DNA from: Pseudoruegeria aquimaris
GTDB lineage: Bacteria > Pseudomonadota > Alphaproteobacteria > Rhodobacterales > Rhodobacteraceae
DNA length: 53,782 bases
Assembly (NCBI RefSeq): GCF_900172235.1
Contig: NZ_FWFQ01000025.1
Coordinates: forward strand, 1 to 53,782
Direction: 5' to 3'
Positions 16,385 through 27,706 of this stretch are shown here, piece by piece. The position numbers and the translations under genes were made by a program. The notes under the pieces were generated by a model, which was not told the origin of the DNA, searched no databases, and was given only the letters and a program-made list of their open reading frames with translations. Position 1 is the stretch's first letter, and each line of letters begins with the position of its first letter.

Positions 16385-17427
16385 GCCTGACCATCGAAGG
16401 CAAGACGATCGGCCCCGACGAGAAGTGCTTTCTCATCGCCGAAGTCAGCGCCAACCATGACCGCGATCTCGACCACGCGCTCCACCTCGTGGACATCGCC
16501 GCCGACGCCGGCTGGGACAGCCTGAAGCTGCAGACCTACGATGCCGACACACTGACGATCCGCTCCAACCATCCCTCGATGGCGGTGGATCCCGTCTGGG
16601 GCAAGGAAAACCTCTACGAGCTCTACGACTCCGCCGGCATGCCGATGGAATTCCACGCCCCGCTCTTCGCGAAGGCACGCGAACGCGGGCTGCTGCCCTT
16701 CACCTCGATCTACGATCCCCGCGATCTGGATTTCATCGAAAGCCTCGATTGCCCGATCTACAAGATCGCCTCCTTCGAGATGACCTTCGACGACCTCCTT
16801 GTGGCCGTCGCGGGCACCAAAAAGCCGATCATCCTCTCCACCGGGATGGCCAATCTGGCCGAGATCACCCATGCGGTGGAAATGTTGGATAAACACAATT
16901 CCGGCGAAGTGATCCTGCTGCATTGCTGCTCATCCTACCCGGCGCCGTTCGAAAGCATCAATCTCAACGCCATGCAGACGATGCGCGAACGCTTCGGCCG
17001 GATGGTCGGCTTCTCCGATCACACCATCGGCGCCATCGGCCCGCTCACCGCCGCGGCCATGGGCGCCGTCGCGGTGGAGAAACATTACACCTCCGACCCG
17101 ACCCGCAAGGGCCCCGATCACCGTTTCTCGGCGACGCCGGACGTGATGAAGGAAATCGCGGAGGGCATGAAGGCCATCCACGCGCTGAAGGGCTCCTCCG
17201 AGAAAGGGACGACGGAGGCCGAGCAAGTCTCCAAATCGGTGGGGCGCCGCTCCGCCTTCGCCCTGCGCGATCTGCCCGCCGGCCACGTCGTCACACCGGA
17301 GGATTTCCGCTTCGTGCGCCCCGCCGCCGGCATCCCGCCCAACGACAAGCCGGCCCTGCTGGGCCGCCGGCTGGCCCGCGCCGTTCCGGCCGGCCATCCG
17401 ATCACCTACGAGGACATCGCCTCTTGA
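16381..17427 (+). CDS. pseI: Pseudaminic acid synthase (PseI/NeuB family)
   Basis: The 348-aa enzyme condenses a 2,4-diacylamido-hexose with phosphoenolpyruvate to give a nonulosonic acid. The NeuB TIM barrel shows FLIAEVSANH (residues ~17-26), KLQTYDADT, YKIASFE (PseI-type), CSSYPAPFE, GFSDHTIG and EKHYT. The C-terminal ~65 residues form an SAF/antifreeze-like domain (SVGRRSAFALRDLPAGHVVT...). It overlaps its upstream neighbour by 4 bp. Pseudaminic rather than sialic or legionaminic acid is favoured because pseB, pseC and pseF lie nearby. Confidence 0.88.
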   Translation: MSLTIEGKTIGPDEKCFLIAEVSANHDRDLDHALHLVDIAADAGWDSLKLQTYDADTLTIRSNHPSMAVDPVWGKENLYELYDSAGMPMEFHAPLFAKARERGLLPFTSIYDPRDLDFIESLDCPIYKIASFEMTFDDLLVAVAGTKKPIILSTGMANLAEITHAVEMLDKHNSGEVILLHCCSSYPAPFESINLNAMQTMRERFGRMVGFSDHTIGAIGPLTAAAMGAVAVEKHYTSDPTRKGPDHRFSATPDVMKEIAEGMKAIHALKGSSEKGTTEAEQVSKSVGRRSAFALRDLPAGHVVTPEDFRFVRPAAGIPPNDKPALLGRRLARAVPAGHPITYEDIAS

Positions 17428-17432
17428 GCTGC

Positions 17433-18158
17433 ATGGCGATCATGCAGCCGACCTTCCTGCCCTGGCTCGGCTATTTCGCCCTCATGGAGCAGGCGGATGT
17501 CTTCGTCTTTCTCGACGACGTGCAGTTCTCCAAGCAGAGCTGGCAGTGCCGCAACCGGATCAAGGGGCCGAACGGCGAGATCATGCTCTCGCTGCCCGTG
17601 GCCCGCAAACCCTCGAAACCATTGATAAAAGACGCCCTCCTGGCCCCCAACGGCTTCGAGCGGAAGCTGATGAAAAGCGTCGCCGCCTGCCTCGGCAAGG
17701 CCCCCCATTACCCGCTGGTGGAAGAGATCCTTACCGCCGGGCTGGCACGGACGCCCGAGGGGCTCTCCGCCGTCAACCGCCATATCATCACCGCCATCGC
17801 CCGGGCCACCGGGCTCGACACCCGGATCGTGCTCGCCTCCGAAAGCGGGGTGTCGGGCGGCGAGAAGGCCGAGCGCCTGCTGGCCTTCTGCGAGTCCTAC
17901 GGCGCGCGGCAGTATCTCTCCCCCGTCGGCTCCTACGATTACCTGTCCGCCCATGATCCCTTCGCGCAAAGCCCCGTCGCCCTGCGCTTCCAGAATTTCG
18001 CGCATCCGGAATACCCCCAGTTCTTCGGAAGCTTCCAATCGCACCTCGCCGCCATCGACGCGCTCGCCCATGTCGGCCCCGACGGGTTCCTCCCCCTTGT
18101 CAGGGCGGGCATCCACCCGCCACACTCCATCGAAGATATCGCAAGGATGAGCCAGTGA
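17433..18158 (+). CDS. WbqC-family protein
   Basis: The 241-aa protein has the WbqC N-terminal signature (MAIMQPTFLPWLGYF) followed by FVFLDDVQFSKQSW and NRIKG. WbqC-like proteins are found in O-antigen and other surface-glycan loci; their chemistry is poorly known. The ATG at 17433 follows the pseI stop by 5 bp. An in-frame TTG at 17424 overlaps that stop and would add three residues. A role in acylating the amino sugar is an attractive guess, since no PseH acetyltransferase is present, but nothing in the sequence proves it. Confidence 0.85.
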   Translation: MAIMQPTFLPWLGYFALMEQADVFVFLDDVQFSKQSWQCRNRIKGPNGEIMLSLPVARKPSKPLIKDALLAPNGFERKLMKSVAACLGKAPHYPLVEEILTAGLARTPEGLSAVNRHIITAIARATGLDTRIVLASESGVSGGEKAERLLAFCESYGARQYLSPVGSYDYLSAHDPFAQSPVALRFQNFAHPEYPQFFGSFQSHLAAIDALAHVGPDGFLPLVRAGIHPPHSIEDIARMSQ

Positions 18159-19531
18159 AACACTACGACATCATCATCGCGGGCGCCGGCTTCGCCGGCA
18201 TCTACGCCGCCTGGCGCCTGGCCCGCTCTGGCGCGAAGGTCGCGCTCGTGGAGGCGTCCGACAAGATCGGCGGCAACCTGCAATCCAAACGCTGGAAGGA
18301 CTGGTGGGTGGACAACGGCACCCACAACTTCGACATCCGCACCCCGATCGGGGAGGAATTCTACACCGACATCCTGCGCGACAACATCCTGATCTGGGAC
18401 GATCAGCAATGGGCCTGCACCACAGGTTCCCACTGGACGCATGGCTTCGAAATGCCTGATTTCAGCGAGGAAAACCCGGCCCTTGCCAAGGCCGCACTTG
18501 CGGAGCTCGCATCTCTTGAACATGCACCCGAAAAGCCCGTGCCAGCGCATTACCTCGACTGGTATCGCAACACCTACGGCGAGACCCTCACCAAGGCCAT
18601 CACGCCGATGCTGGAGAAATACACCGGCAGCGATCCGGCGCAGTTCTCCGCCGACGCCCGCGGCGCGCTCGGCATGTTTTCCCGCCCGAAACTCGGCACC
18701 GACGCCGAGATGATCGCGCTGAAGGAAAAATCCCCCTTCTGGGACGCCCGCCTCGGGGTCTCGCTGATGTCGGGCGATCCGCGGTTTGCCGGCAAGAGCG
18801 TGAACAAGAAGTTCTGCTACCCGGCGCGGGGCGCGCTGACCGGTTTCTGCGACGCCGCCCTAGAGCGGCTGAGCGAACTGGGCGTGGAGATCTTCACCTC
18901 CTGCGGCGTCAGCGGCATCGAGGATGCCCCCGGCAAGGTGATCGTCACCGCCGGCGGCCGGCAGCTCAGCGCCGGCAAGCTGTTCTGGTCCCTGCCGGAG
19001 GTGGTGCTGGCCAAGGTGCTCGGCATCGAAGTGGACCTGATGAGCAGCGCCGTCCCCGTGGGCACCTGCTTCTTCGTCTTCGAAGTGCCCGAGGCCAGCA
19101 TCCAGGGCCCCGACTACCTGCAGGATTACAGCACCCGGCGCCTGCCCTTCCGCTACAACAAGATCGGCACCTACAGCGAGCAGACCCGGCCCGACGGCAC
19201 CACGATCGTCACCGCGGAGGCCCCCTGCCACCCCGCCCGGATCAAGGAGATGGCGACCGAGGCCAACCTCGCCCGCGCCTGGGACGCCCTGCTGGACGTG
19301 GGCTACCTCGCCCCCGGCACGGAAGCCGGAGACTCGATGTTCTGGGGCCACCCGGTGGCCTACACGATGCCGAAAGCCGGCTGGCGGGAGCCCTATGACG
19401 CGGCCCAGGCGGCCTTCCGGCAGGTCTCCGAACGCATCGTCGGCGTCGAGTTCGGCTACCGCGGGCGTTTCAATTTCATGACATTCTACGAAACCAAGCT
19501 CGAAGCGCGCCTGCTTGGAGAGAGCGCATGA
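18155..19531 (+). CDS. FAD-dependent protein, UDP-galactopyranose-mutase/amine-oxidase-like
   Basis: The 458-aa protein begins with a dinucleotide-binding motif (DIIIAGAGFAGIYAAWRLA) and a second FAD contact, ASDKIGGNLQS. This arrangement is shared by UDP-galactopyranose mutases, protoporphyrinogen oxidases and other amine-oxidase-like flavoproteins. The GTG start at 18155 overlaps the wbqC-like stop as GTGA, and its own stop overlaps the methyltransferase start as ATGA, so it is translated with the nonulosonic-acid genes. It probably modifies the sugar made by this locus (ring contraction, oxidation or epimerisation). The exact reaction cannot be assigned. Confidence 0.75.
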   Translation: MKHYDIIIAGAGFAGIYAAWRLARSGAKVALVEASDKIGGNLQSKRWKDWWVDNGTHNFDIRTPIGEEFYTDILRDNILIWDDQQWACTTGSHWTHGFEMPDFSEENPALAKAALAELASLEHAPEKPVPAHYLDWYRNTYGETLTKAITPMLEKYTGSDPAQFSADARGALGMFSRPKLGTDAEMIALKEKSPFWDARLGVSLMSGDPRFAGKSVNKKFCYPARGALTGFCDAALERLSELGVEIFTSCGVSGIEDAPGKVIVTAGGRQLSAGKLFWSLPEVVLAKVLGIEVDLMSSAVPVGTCFFVFEVPEASIQGPDYLQDYSTRRLPFRYNKIGTYSEQTRPDGTTIVTAEAPCHPARIKEMATEANLARAWDALLDVGYLAPGTEAGDSMFWGHPVAYTMPKAGWREPYDAAQAAFRQVSERIVGVEFGYRGRFNFMTFYETKLEARLLGESA

Positions 19532-20157
19532 GCGAGGCGCTGATCGCCCATTACCAGGCGCTTCTGGCCGCACACGGCCCCGGCGCCAAGGCGGTGCAAT
19601 GGGCCGATGCCGAAACCCAGACCGCGCGGTTCGCGGTGCTCTGCGGCATCGCCCCGAAGCTCGGCCGGGTGCTCGATGTCGGCTGCGGGCTGGGCCATCT
19701 CCACGCTTTCCTGAAGGCAAACGGCCACGGCGGCAGCTACCACGGTGTGGACATCGTCCCCGAGTTCGTCGCCCATGCCAATGCCGCCATGGCCGACGAC
19801 CCCGATGCCCAGGCCAGCCTCGTGGCACCGGACGCCCCCCTGCCCGCCTGCGATTACGCCCTGCTGTCGGGCGTCTTCAACAACCGCATGGAGGACAACT
19901 GGGGCTTCATGACCCATACCCTGCGGCGCATGTGGGACGCGGCGGAGGAAGGCATCGCCTTCAACGCCATGACGAGCCACGTGGACTACCACGACGATGG
20001 GCTCTACTACGTTGATCCCATGGAGGTTTTCGCCTTCTGCAAAAGAGAGCTCGGCGGCCACCCCACCCTGCGCCACGATTACGCCCTGCGCCCCGACGGC
20101 TTCCCCTTCGAGTTCGCAATCTACGTGCGCAAGCGCCCCGCCTCCCCGCTGGGCTGA
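19528..20157 (+). CDS. SAM-dependent methyltransferase
   Basis: The 209-aa class-I methyltransferase has motif I GRVLDVGCGLGHLHAFL near residues 46-62 and an acidic post-motif YHGVDIVPEF. It is the last gene of the surface-sugar operon (ATGA overlap with the flavoprotein gene). It is likely to O- or N-methylate the nonulosonic acid or a related sugar; the target is inferred from context only. A hairpin repeat follows and separates it from the opposing pseF. Confidence 0.85.
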   Translation: MSEALIAHYQALLAAHGPGAKAVQWADAETQTARFAVLCGIAPKLGRVLDVGCGLGHLHAFLKANGHGGSYHGVDIVPEFVAHANAAMADDPDAQASLVAPDAPLPACDYALLSGVFNNRMEDNWGFMTHTLRRMWDAAEEGIAFNAMTSHVDYHDDGLYYVDPMEVFAFCKRELGGHPTLRHDYALRPDGFPFEFAIYVRKRPASPLG

Positions 20158-20170
20158 CGGCCCCTTCCAC

Positions 20171-20214
20171 TTTGTTCCGAAAATATCCCGGGGGTGCGGG
20201 GGCAGCGCCCCCGC
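20171..20214 (+). repeat. Dispersed GC hairpin repeat, copy 2
   Basis: TTTGTTCCGAAAATATCCCG is followed by a stem of GCGGGGGC (20197-20204 region) and GCCCCCGC. It lies between the convergent methyltransferase and pseF genes. The first part matches, inverted, the segment at 34697-34725. The hairpin core matches copies 1 and 3. Confidence 0.7.
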
Positions 20215-20270
20215 GGCGCCCACCGCAGCCCTGGGCTGCAACGGCACGCCTAAAAACGGCAGCGCCTCTT

Positions 20271-20956
20271 CTATGCTCCCGGCCCTTGCCGCAAGGCGCG
20301 GAACATGGCTTCGGCGCGCGTCCAGTCCTCCGGCGTGTCGATGTCCTGCACGCGGTGGCGCGGCAGGATCAGCGGGCGGGCACCGGCGCCGAAGGCCGGC
20401 CTGCCCTCGCGCCAGGCAAGAGCCGTGCCCCAATAGAACTGCCCGGCGTCGTGATAGGCCTCTTCCAGATCCTGCGACCGAGTGGCGTAGTTGGACGGAT
20501 CGAACATTTCGAGCCCCTCCCCCTTCAGCCGCACGGCCCGCTGGATCGGGAACGGGTAGCTCGTGACCGGGATCACGTAATCGGCCCCCTCGATCATCTC
20601 CGCGCCCTTGCGGATGTCCGCCGGCCGCACGAAGGGTGCGGTGGCGTAGAGGCAGCAGATCACCGCCGGCTCCTCCCCTTCGGCTTTCAGGAAATCCAGC
20701 GTGTGCACGATGACCGCGGCCGTCGTGGCGTGATCGTCGGAGAGCTGCGCGGGCCGCAGGAAGGGCACCTCCGCCCCGGCCGCGCGCGCCGTGGCGGCGA
20801 TCTCGGGATCGTCGGTGGAGACGATGATGCGCGAAAACACCCCGCTGGCCTTCGCGGCCTCGATCGACCAGTGGATCATCGGCCGGCCGCAGAAGGGCTT
20901 GATGTTCTTGCGCGGGATCCGCTTGGAGCCGCCGCGCGCCGGGATCATGCAGATGC

Positions 20957-20960
<4 letters not shown>
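20271..20960 (-). CDS. pseF: Pseudaminic acid cytidylyltransferase
   Basis: The 229-aa enzyme activates pseudaminic acid as CMP-Pse. The CMP-NeuAc-synthetase-like nucleotide motif IPARGGSKRIPRKNIKPF is at residues 6-23, followed by RIIVSTDDPEIA and late VQDIDTPEDW. The PseF subgroup call rests on the IPRKNIKPFCGRPMIHWSI stretch and on the genes beside it. The start overlaps the pseC stop by 4 bp. It is the last gene of pseB-pseC-pseF. Confidence 0.9.
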
Positions 20961-23121
<2,161 letters not shown>

Positions 23122-23191
23122 CTAAGCCTTTGACGCAGAGAATTACCTGCCCCGCCGGGAAGATACCACGTAAAAAAGCCGATTGCGCGGC

Positions 23192-24364
23192 TCACGCGCG
23201 GAAGGCCGCCCGAAGCGCCGCGACGTCGGCGCGCAGGCGGGGCGGGATCGGCCCCGGCCGCGGCGCATCGCGCAGGGTGGTGAACCAGTGCTCCGGCGGG
23301 TTGCGCGCCAGCCTGTGGCCACTCCAGTGCAGCCCCCGCAGGATGGCTTCGGCCTGCGGCGGCGCGCGCTCCGGCAGGGCCTGCCCGCTCAGCGCCGCCC
23401 AGACCCCGGCCCAGCAGCGCCCCACGCTCCAGGGATTGTATCCGCCGCCCCCCAGCACCAGCATGCGCGGCGCCAAAGGGCGCAACGCGCGCACGCAATC
23501 GGCATGGGCGTTGTTTGAAAGCGCGAGGCGCGAGAGCGGATCCTCCAGCAGGGCATCGGCCCCGCATTGCAGCACGATCGCATCCGCCGCGAAATCCGCG
23601 ACCACGGGCAGGATCAGCTCCTCCAGCACGAAGGCGAAGGCGCTGTCGTTGAAGCCCTTTTCCACCGGCAGATCCACGAGGTTGCCCGCCCCACCGACGC
23701 CCAGCGCGCCGGTGAAGGGCCAGCGCTTCTCCTCGTGCACCGAGAGGCAGAGCACCTCGGGCGTATCGCGGAAGGCCAGCGCGACGCCGTCGCCGTGGTG
23801 GGCGTCGATGTCCACGTAGGCCACGCGCGCCACGCCCAGATCGCGCAGGCGCAGGATGGCGAGCACGGCGTCGTTGAGATAGCAGAACCCGCTGGCGCGG
23901 TCCGGCAGCCCGTGGTGGGTGCCGCCCGCAGGATTGTAGGCCGCCCCGCCTCCGGCGATCAGTTCGGCGGCCAGCAGCGAGCCCCCGGCCGCCGTGGCGG
24001 GGCGGCGATACATTTCCGCGAACACCGGGTTCGAAGGCGTCCCGAGGCCATGGCGCCGCCGCGTGGCCTCGCTCACCTGCTGGCGCGCCTCGGCCCGGGC
24101 CAGCGCGGCAACGTAGCCGGCATCGTGCCACCGGGTGAGCGCGGCGGGTTTGGCCCGCGGGCTCAGGCGGAAGCTGCCCGGCGGCATCATCCCCAGCGCG
24201 CGGGCGAGATCCATCACCGTGGACACCCGCGGCACCCGCAGCGGATGATGGGCGCCGTAGCTGGATCTGCGGAAGATCTCGGCACCGATGAAGGCCGGCG
24301 CCGCGGCAGCGCGCGGGGCGGGCGCCGGGGGAGTCGGGGGAGTCCGGGGCGCTGGATCAGGCAT
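23192..24364 (-). CDS. Histone-deacetylase-family protein (AcuC/HdaH-like)
   Basis: The 390-aa zinc hydrolase of the arginase/deacetylase fold removes acyl groups from small amides, polyamines or proteins. Visible landmarks are GGTHHGLPDRASGFCYLND, YVDIDAHHGDGV (metal and catalytic residues) and LGGGGYNPW near the C-terminus. The first ~25 residues are Pro/Ala-rich and unlike the fold, so they are either a disordered extension or a mis-called start. It is transcribed toward pseB in the same direction, with 94 bp between them. The substrate is unknown. Confidence 0.88.
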   Translation of the reverse strand: MPDPAPRTPPTPPAPAPRAAAAPAFIGAEIFRRSSYGAHHPLRVPRVSTVMDLARALGMMPPGSFRLSPRAKPAALTRWHDAGYVAALARAEARQQVSEATRRRHGLGTPSNPVFAEMYRRPATAAGGSLLAAELIAGGGAAYNPAGGTHHGLPDRASGFCYLNDAVLAILRLRDLGVARVAYVDIDAHHGDGVALAFRDTPEVLCLSVHEEKRWPFTGALGVGGAGNLVDLPVEKGFNDSAFAFVLEELILPVVADFAADAIVLQCGADALLEDPLSRLALSNNAHADCVRALRPLAPRMLVLGGGGYNPWSVGRCWAGVWAALSGQALPERAPPQAEAILRGLHWSGHRLARNPPEHWFTTLRDAPRPGPIPPRLRADVAALRAAFRA

Positions 24365-24481
24365 TCGCGATGGCCTCCTGTGGCCGGTCTCCGGCGTGGG
24401 GGTGGTATTTTATGTTGTTTTCCCAGATAATGCAGCCATCAACCTGGGCAAACCCGGGAACACGATACCCGCCTGAAACGC

Positions 24482-24541
24482 GGCGGATACACGGGCAGAC
24501 ATGCAGGCAGAAGAACAGGCAGACAAACGGGCAGGACATCG
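24482..24541. repeat. 12-bp tandem repeat (five imperfect copies)
   Basis: Units start at 24482, 24494, 24506, 24518 and 24530, each beginning GGC(A/G)G, with a consensus close to GGCAGACAWRCA. The array ends 3 bp before the TTG start of the NUDIX gene and is in its reading frame (Gly-Arg-x-Thr-like). It also holds a 15-codon ATG frame (24501-24548) whose TGA overlaps that TTG. Confidence 0.75.
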
Positions 24542-24544
24542 AAA

Positions 24545-25027
24545 TTGACCGCTGATAACCCCGGCAGGGGCACATCCGCGCGCCGCGCGGCCACATCCCG
24601 CGAGGCCCGCCAACAATATGGCGCGCTCTGCTACAGGCTGCGCGACGGCGAAATCCAGTTCCTCCTGATCACCAGCCGGGGCACAGGGCGGTGGATCATT
24701 CCCAAGGGCTGGCCGATGGACGGGCGTTCACCGGAGGAAGCCGCCGCGATCGAGGCCTACGAGGAGGCGGGGGCCGAGGGCCGGACCCGCACCGGCAGCA
24801 TCGGCCTCTATTCCTACACAAAGACGATGGAGCGCGAGCCCGATTTTCCCTGCGAGGTCGCGGTCTACCCGATGCAGGTGAAGGGACTGAAGAAGGAATA
24901 CCCCGAGGCGCACCAGCGCCGGCGGCGCTGGTTTTCCCGCAAGAAGGCCGCCGCCTGCGTGAACGAGCCGGAGCTGGCGGCCTTGATCCGCGGTTTCGAA
25001 CCGACGGCGCGGAAACAGGCCTCCTGA
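24545..25027 (+). CDS. NUDIX hydrolase
   Basis: The 160-aa protein has a NUDIX motif in the form GWPMDGRSPEEAAAIEAYEE AG, keeping the metal-binding E..EE but with Arg and Ile replacing the usual first Glu and the Arg of the box. This variant occurs in an alphaproteobacterial subfamily that resembles diphosphoinositol-polyphosphate (DIPP/MutT-like) hydrolases. It cleaves a nucleoside-diphosphate-X type substrate not identifiable here. No ATG or GTG is available upstream of the box in this frame. The TTG at 24545 has an AGGA 8 nt upstream. A tandem repeat and a possible leader frame lie immediately before it. Confidence 0.85.
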   Translation: MTADNPGRGTSARRAATSREARQQYGALCYRLRDGEIQFLLITSRGTGRWIIPKGWPMDGRSPEEAAAIEAYEEAGAEGRTRTGSIGLYSYTKTMEREPDFPCEVAVYPMQVKGLKKEYPEAHQRRRRWFSRKKAAACVNEPELAALIRGFEPTARKQAS

Positions 25028-25139
25028 GCGTTTTGGCCGTCCCGCCGCGCCGGCGGAAGGGCGGTGCGCGCGATCTGCCCCATTGATCTTGCGCGTTGAA
25101 TGCATAATTGTCGCCCGGTTCAATCAGGATGTGCCAGGT

Positions 25140-25631
25140 ATGATCAGATACGCGCTCAAATGTGAGAACGACCACGGCTTCGAAAGCTGGTTCCAATCTG
25201 CCGACGCCTTCGACAAGCTGCAGGCGGCAGGCATGGTGGCCTGCCCCGAATGCGGCACGGCTTCCGTCTCCAAGGCCCTGATGGCGCCCCCTGTGCGCCC
25301 GTCCCGAAAGGCGGCCGGCGCCGCGCAGCCCGCCGCCGCCCCGACGCCGCATCCGCAGGGCGGGCACGTGCCCGTGGCCGCCGGCCCGCACGCGCCGCGG
25401 CTGACCCCGGAACAGCGCGCCGAAGCGCTCAAGGCCCTGCGCCGGCAGATCGAGGCCAATTCCGAATACGTCGGCACCTCCTTCGCGCGTGAAGCGCGCA
25501 AGATGCACCTGGGCGAGGCGCCGGAGCGCTCGATCTACGGCGAGGCCAGCCTCAGGGACGCCAAGGAACTGCTGGAAGACGGCATTCCCGTGGCGCCCCT
25601 GCCCTTCCTTCCCACCCGCAAGACCAACTGA
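25140..25631 (+). CDS. DUF1178-family protein
   Basis: The 163-aa protein starts MIRYALKCENDHGFESWF and has a CxxC pair (VACPECGTASVSKALMAP), which with the N-terminal Cys resembles a small zinc ribbon. A Pro/Ala-rich linker and a conserved C-terminal helix region (EYVGTSFAREARKMHLGEAP) follow. This is the DUF1178 pattern, widespread in alpha- and betaproteobacteria; the function is unknown. The start at 25140 matches the family N-terminus. It lies 12 bp upstream of the SDR gene and is probably cotranscribed with it. Confidence 0.9.
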   Translation: MIRYALKCENDHGFESWFQSADAFDKLQAAGMVACPECGTASVSKALMAPPVRPSRKAAGAAQPAAAPTPHPQGGHVPVAAGPHAPRLTPEQRAEALKALRRQIEANSEYVGTSFAREARKMHLGEAPERSIYGEASLRDAKELLEDGIPVAPLPFLPTRKTN

Positions 25632-25643
25632 GGGCCGCTGTCC

Positions 25644-26285
25644 ATGACGATCCTGATCACCGGCGCAAATCGCGGCATCGGCCGCGCCCTGACCGAGGCC
25701 TACCGCGCCGCCGGCGAGACGGTGATCGCCACCGCGCGCACCCCCGCGGCCGGAGAAATCGCGCTCGACGTGGCGGACCCGGCCTCCGTCGCCTCCCTGC
25801 CCGACAGGATCGGCACCACCGCCATCGACCTGCTGGTCTGCAACGCCGGCGTCTATCTCGACAAGGGCCAGGGCATGGACGGCTACCCGGCGCAGATGTG
25901 GGCACATACGTTCGCCGTGAACGTCACCGGCGTGTTCCTCTGCATCCAGGCGCTGCTGCCGGCCCTGCGGGCGGCCAAGGGCAAGATCGCGATCATCTCC
26001 TCGCAGATGGCCTCGCAGGAAAAGGCGCCGGGTGGCTCCTACATCTACCGCGCCTCCAAGGCGGCGGCGCTGAACCTCGGCCGAAACCTGGCCCAGGATC
26101 TGGCGCCCGAGGGCATCGCCGTCGGCATCTACCACCCCGGCTGGGTGCGCACCGACATGGGCGGCGGCGCGGCCGACATCTCCACGCAGGAAGCGGTGGA
26201 GGGGTTGATGGCGCGCTTCGCCGCGCTCTCGCCGCAGACGACCGGCTGCTTCCAGACATGGGACGGCCGCCCCCACCCGTTCTGA
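25644..26285 (+). CDS. Short-chain dehydrogenase/reductase
   Basis: The 213-aa classical SDR has a Rossmann motif TGANRGIG (residues 6-13), NAGVY, the catalytic Ser in IISSQMAS and a Y-R-A-S-K active site, then HPGWVRTDMGG. It is an NAD(P)-dependent oxidoreductase of unknown substrate. Its size and HPGWV..DMGG end resemble the carbonyl-reductase-like/CsgA-like subgroup. Confidence 0.9.
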   Translation: MTILITGANRGIGRALTEAYRAAGETVIATARTPAAGEIALDVADPASVASLPDRIGTTAIDLLVCNAGVYLDKGQGMDGYPAQMWAHTFAVNVTGVFLCIQALLPALRAAKGKIAIISSQMASQEKAPGGSYIYRASKAAALNLGRNLAQDLAPEGIAVGIYHPGWVRTDMGGGAADISTQEAVEGLMARFAALSPQTTGCFQTWDGRPHPF

Positions 26286-26446
26286 GCGGGGCCGGGTAAC
26301 CGGCGCAGCGCCGCACGGCCCGTTTGAGCAACTTTTGCCAAGATTTCTCGCCCCTGCGGCAAAGGGAATGCCGCGAGCACCTTGCACGCGCGCCCGCGCG
26401 CCCGTATGAAGCCAGCGGCTCAGAACCCGCAGGCAAGGAAGCTTCG

Positions 26447-27685
26447 ATGCCCACACTGGTAATGAAATTCGGCGGCACTTCCGTCGCCACCCTAGACCGC
26501 ATCCGCCGGGCCGCAAAGCGCGTGGGCGTGGAAGTGGCCAAGGGATACGACGTGATCGTGATCGTTTCGGCCATGGCCGGGAAGACGAACGAACTGGTGG
26601 GCTGGGTCCAGGAAACATCGCCGCTCTTCGACGCGCGCGAATACGATGCCGTGGTCTCTTCCGGCGAGAACGTGACCGCCGGCCTGATGGCGCTGGTGCT
26701 TCAGGAAATGGGCATCCCCGCGCGCAGCTGGCAGGGCTGGCAGGTGCCGCTCAAGACGACGAGCGCCCATTCCGCGGCCCGGATCGAGGAGATCCCGCCC
26801 GAGAACATCAACCAGAAATTCGCCGAGGGCATGAAGGTGGCCGTGGTGGCCGGCTTCCAGGGCGTCAGCCCGGAGGGCCGCATCACCACGCTGGGCCGGG
26901 GCGGCTCCGACACCACCGCCGTGGCCTTCGCCGCCGCCTTCAACGCGGAGCGCTGCGACATCTACACCGACGTGGACGGCGTCTACACCACCGATCCGCG
27001 CATCAGTTCCAAGGCGCGCAAGCTTGACAGGATCGCCTTCGAGGAGATGCTGGAACTGGCTTCGCTCGGCGCCAAGGTGCTCCAGACCCGCTCCGTGGAG
27101 CTGGCCATGCGCTACGGCGTGAAGCTGCGCGTGCTTTCGAGCTTCGAAGAACAAACCGACACATCCGGCACCCTTGTCTGTGCCGAGGAGGAAATCGTGG
27201 AATCCAATGTTGTCTCCGGCGTCGCCTATTCCCGCGACGAAGCCAAAATGACCCTGATCTCCGTGGCCGACCGCCCCGGCATCGCCGCCGCCATCTTCGG
27301 CCCGCTGTCGGAAGCCGGGATCAACGTGGACATGATCGTGCAGAACATCTCGGAAGAGGGCCGCACCGACATGACCTTCTCCTGCCCGACCGATCAGGTC
27401 GCGCGGGCGGAAGCGGCGGTGAAGAAGGCCAAGGAAGACGGCATCATCAACTTCCACGCGCTGGATGCCGACACCGAGGTGGCCAAGGTCTCCGTCGTGG
27501 GCATCGGCATGCGCTCCCACACCGGGGTTGCCGCGAAGATGTTCGAGGCGCTTTCCGCCGAGGGAATCAACATCAAGGTCATCACCACCTCCGAGATCAA
27601 GATTTCGGTGCTGATCGACCGGAAATATATGGAACTCGCTGTGCAGGCGCTGCATGATGCCTTCGAACTGGAGAAGGCAGCCTAG
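26447..27685 (+). CDS. lysC: Aspartate kinase
   Basis: The 412-aa enzyme phosphorylates aspartate in the first step of Lys, Thr, Met and diaminopimelate synthesis. The N-terminal kinase domain shows VMKFGGTSVATLDRI (residues ~5-19), FQGVSPEGRITTLGRGGSD and YTDVDGVYTTDPR. Two ACT domains follow for feedback control (VADRPGIAAAIFGPL and VGIGMRSHTGVAAKMF). The start at 26447 is preferred because it begins at the kinase domain. It is 21 bp upstream of ptsP, a neighbour pair common in alphaproteobacteria. Confidence 0.96.
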   Translation: MPTLVMKFGGTSVATLDRIRRAAKRVGVEVAKGYDVIVIVSAMAGKTNELVGWVQETSPLFDAREYDAVVSSGENVTAGLMALVLQEMGIPARSWQGWQVPLKTTSAHSAARIEEIPPENINQKFAEGMKVAVVAGFQGVSPEGRITTLGRGGSDTTAVAFAAAFNAERCDIYTDVDGVYTTDPRISSKARKLDRIAFEEMLELASLGAKVLQTRSVELAMRYGVKLRVLSSFEEQTDTSGTLVCAEEEIVESNVVSGVAYSRDEAKMTLISVADRPGIAAAIFGPLSEAGINVDMIVQNISEEGRTDMTFSCPTDQVARAEAAVKKAKEDGIINFHALDADTEVAKVSVVGIGMRSHTGVAAKMFEALSAEGINIKVITTSEIKISVLIDRKYMELAVQALHDAFELEKAA

Positions 27686-27706
27686 GAAAGGCCCCGAAAC
27701 GAGGCC

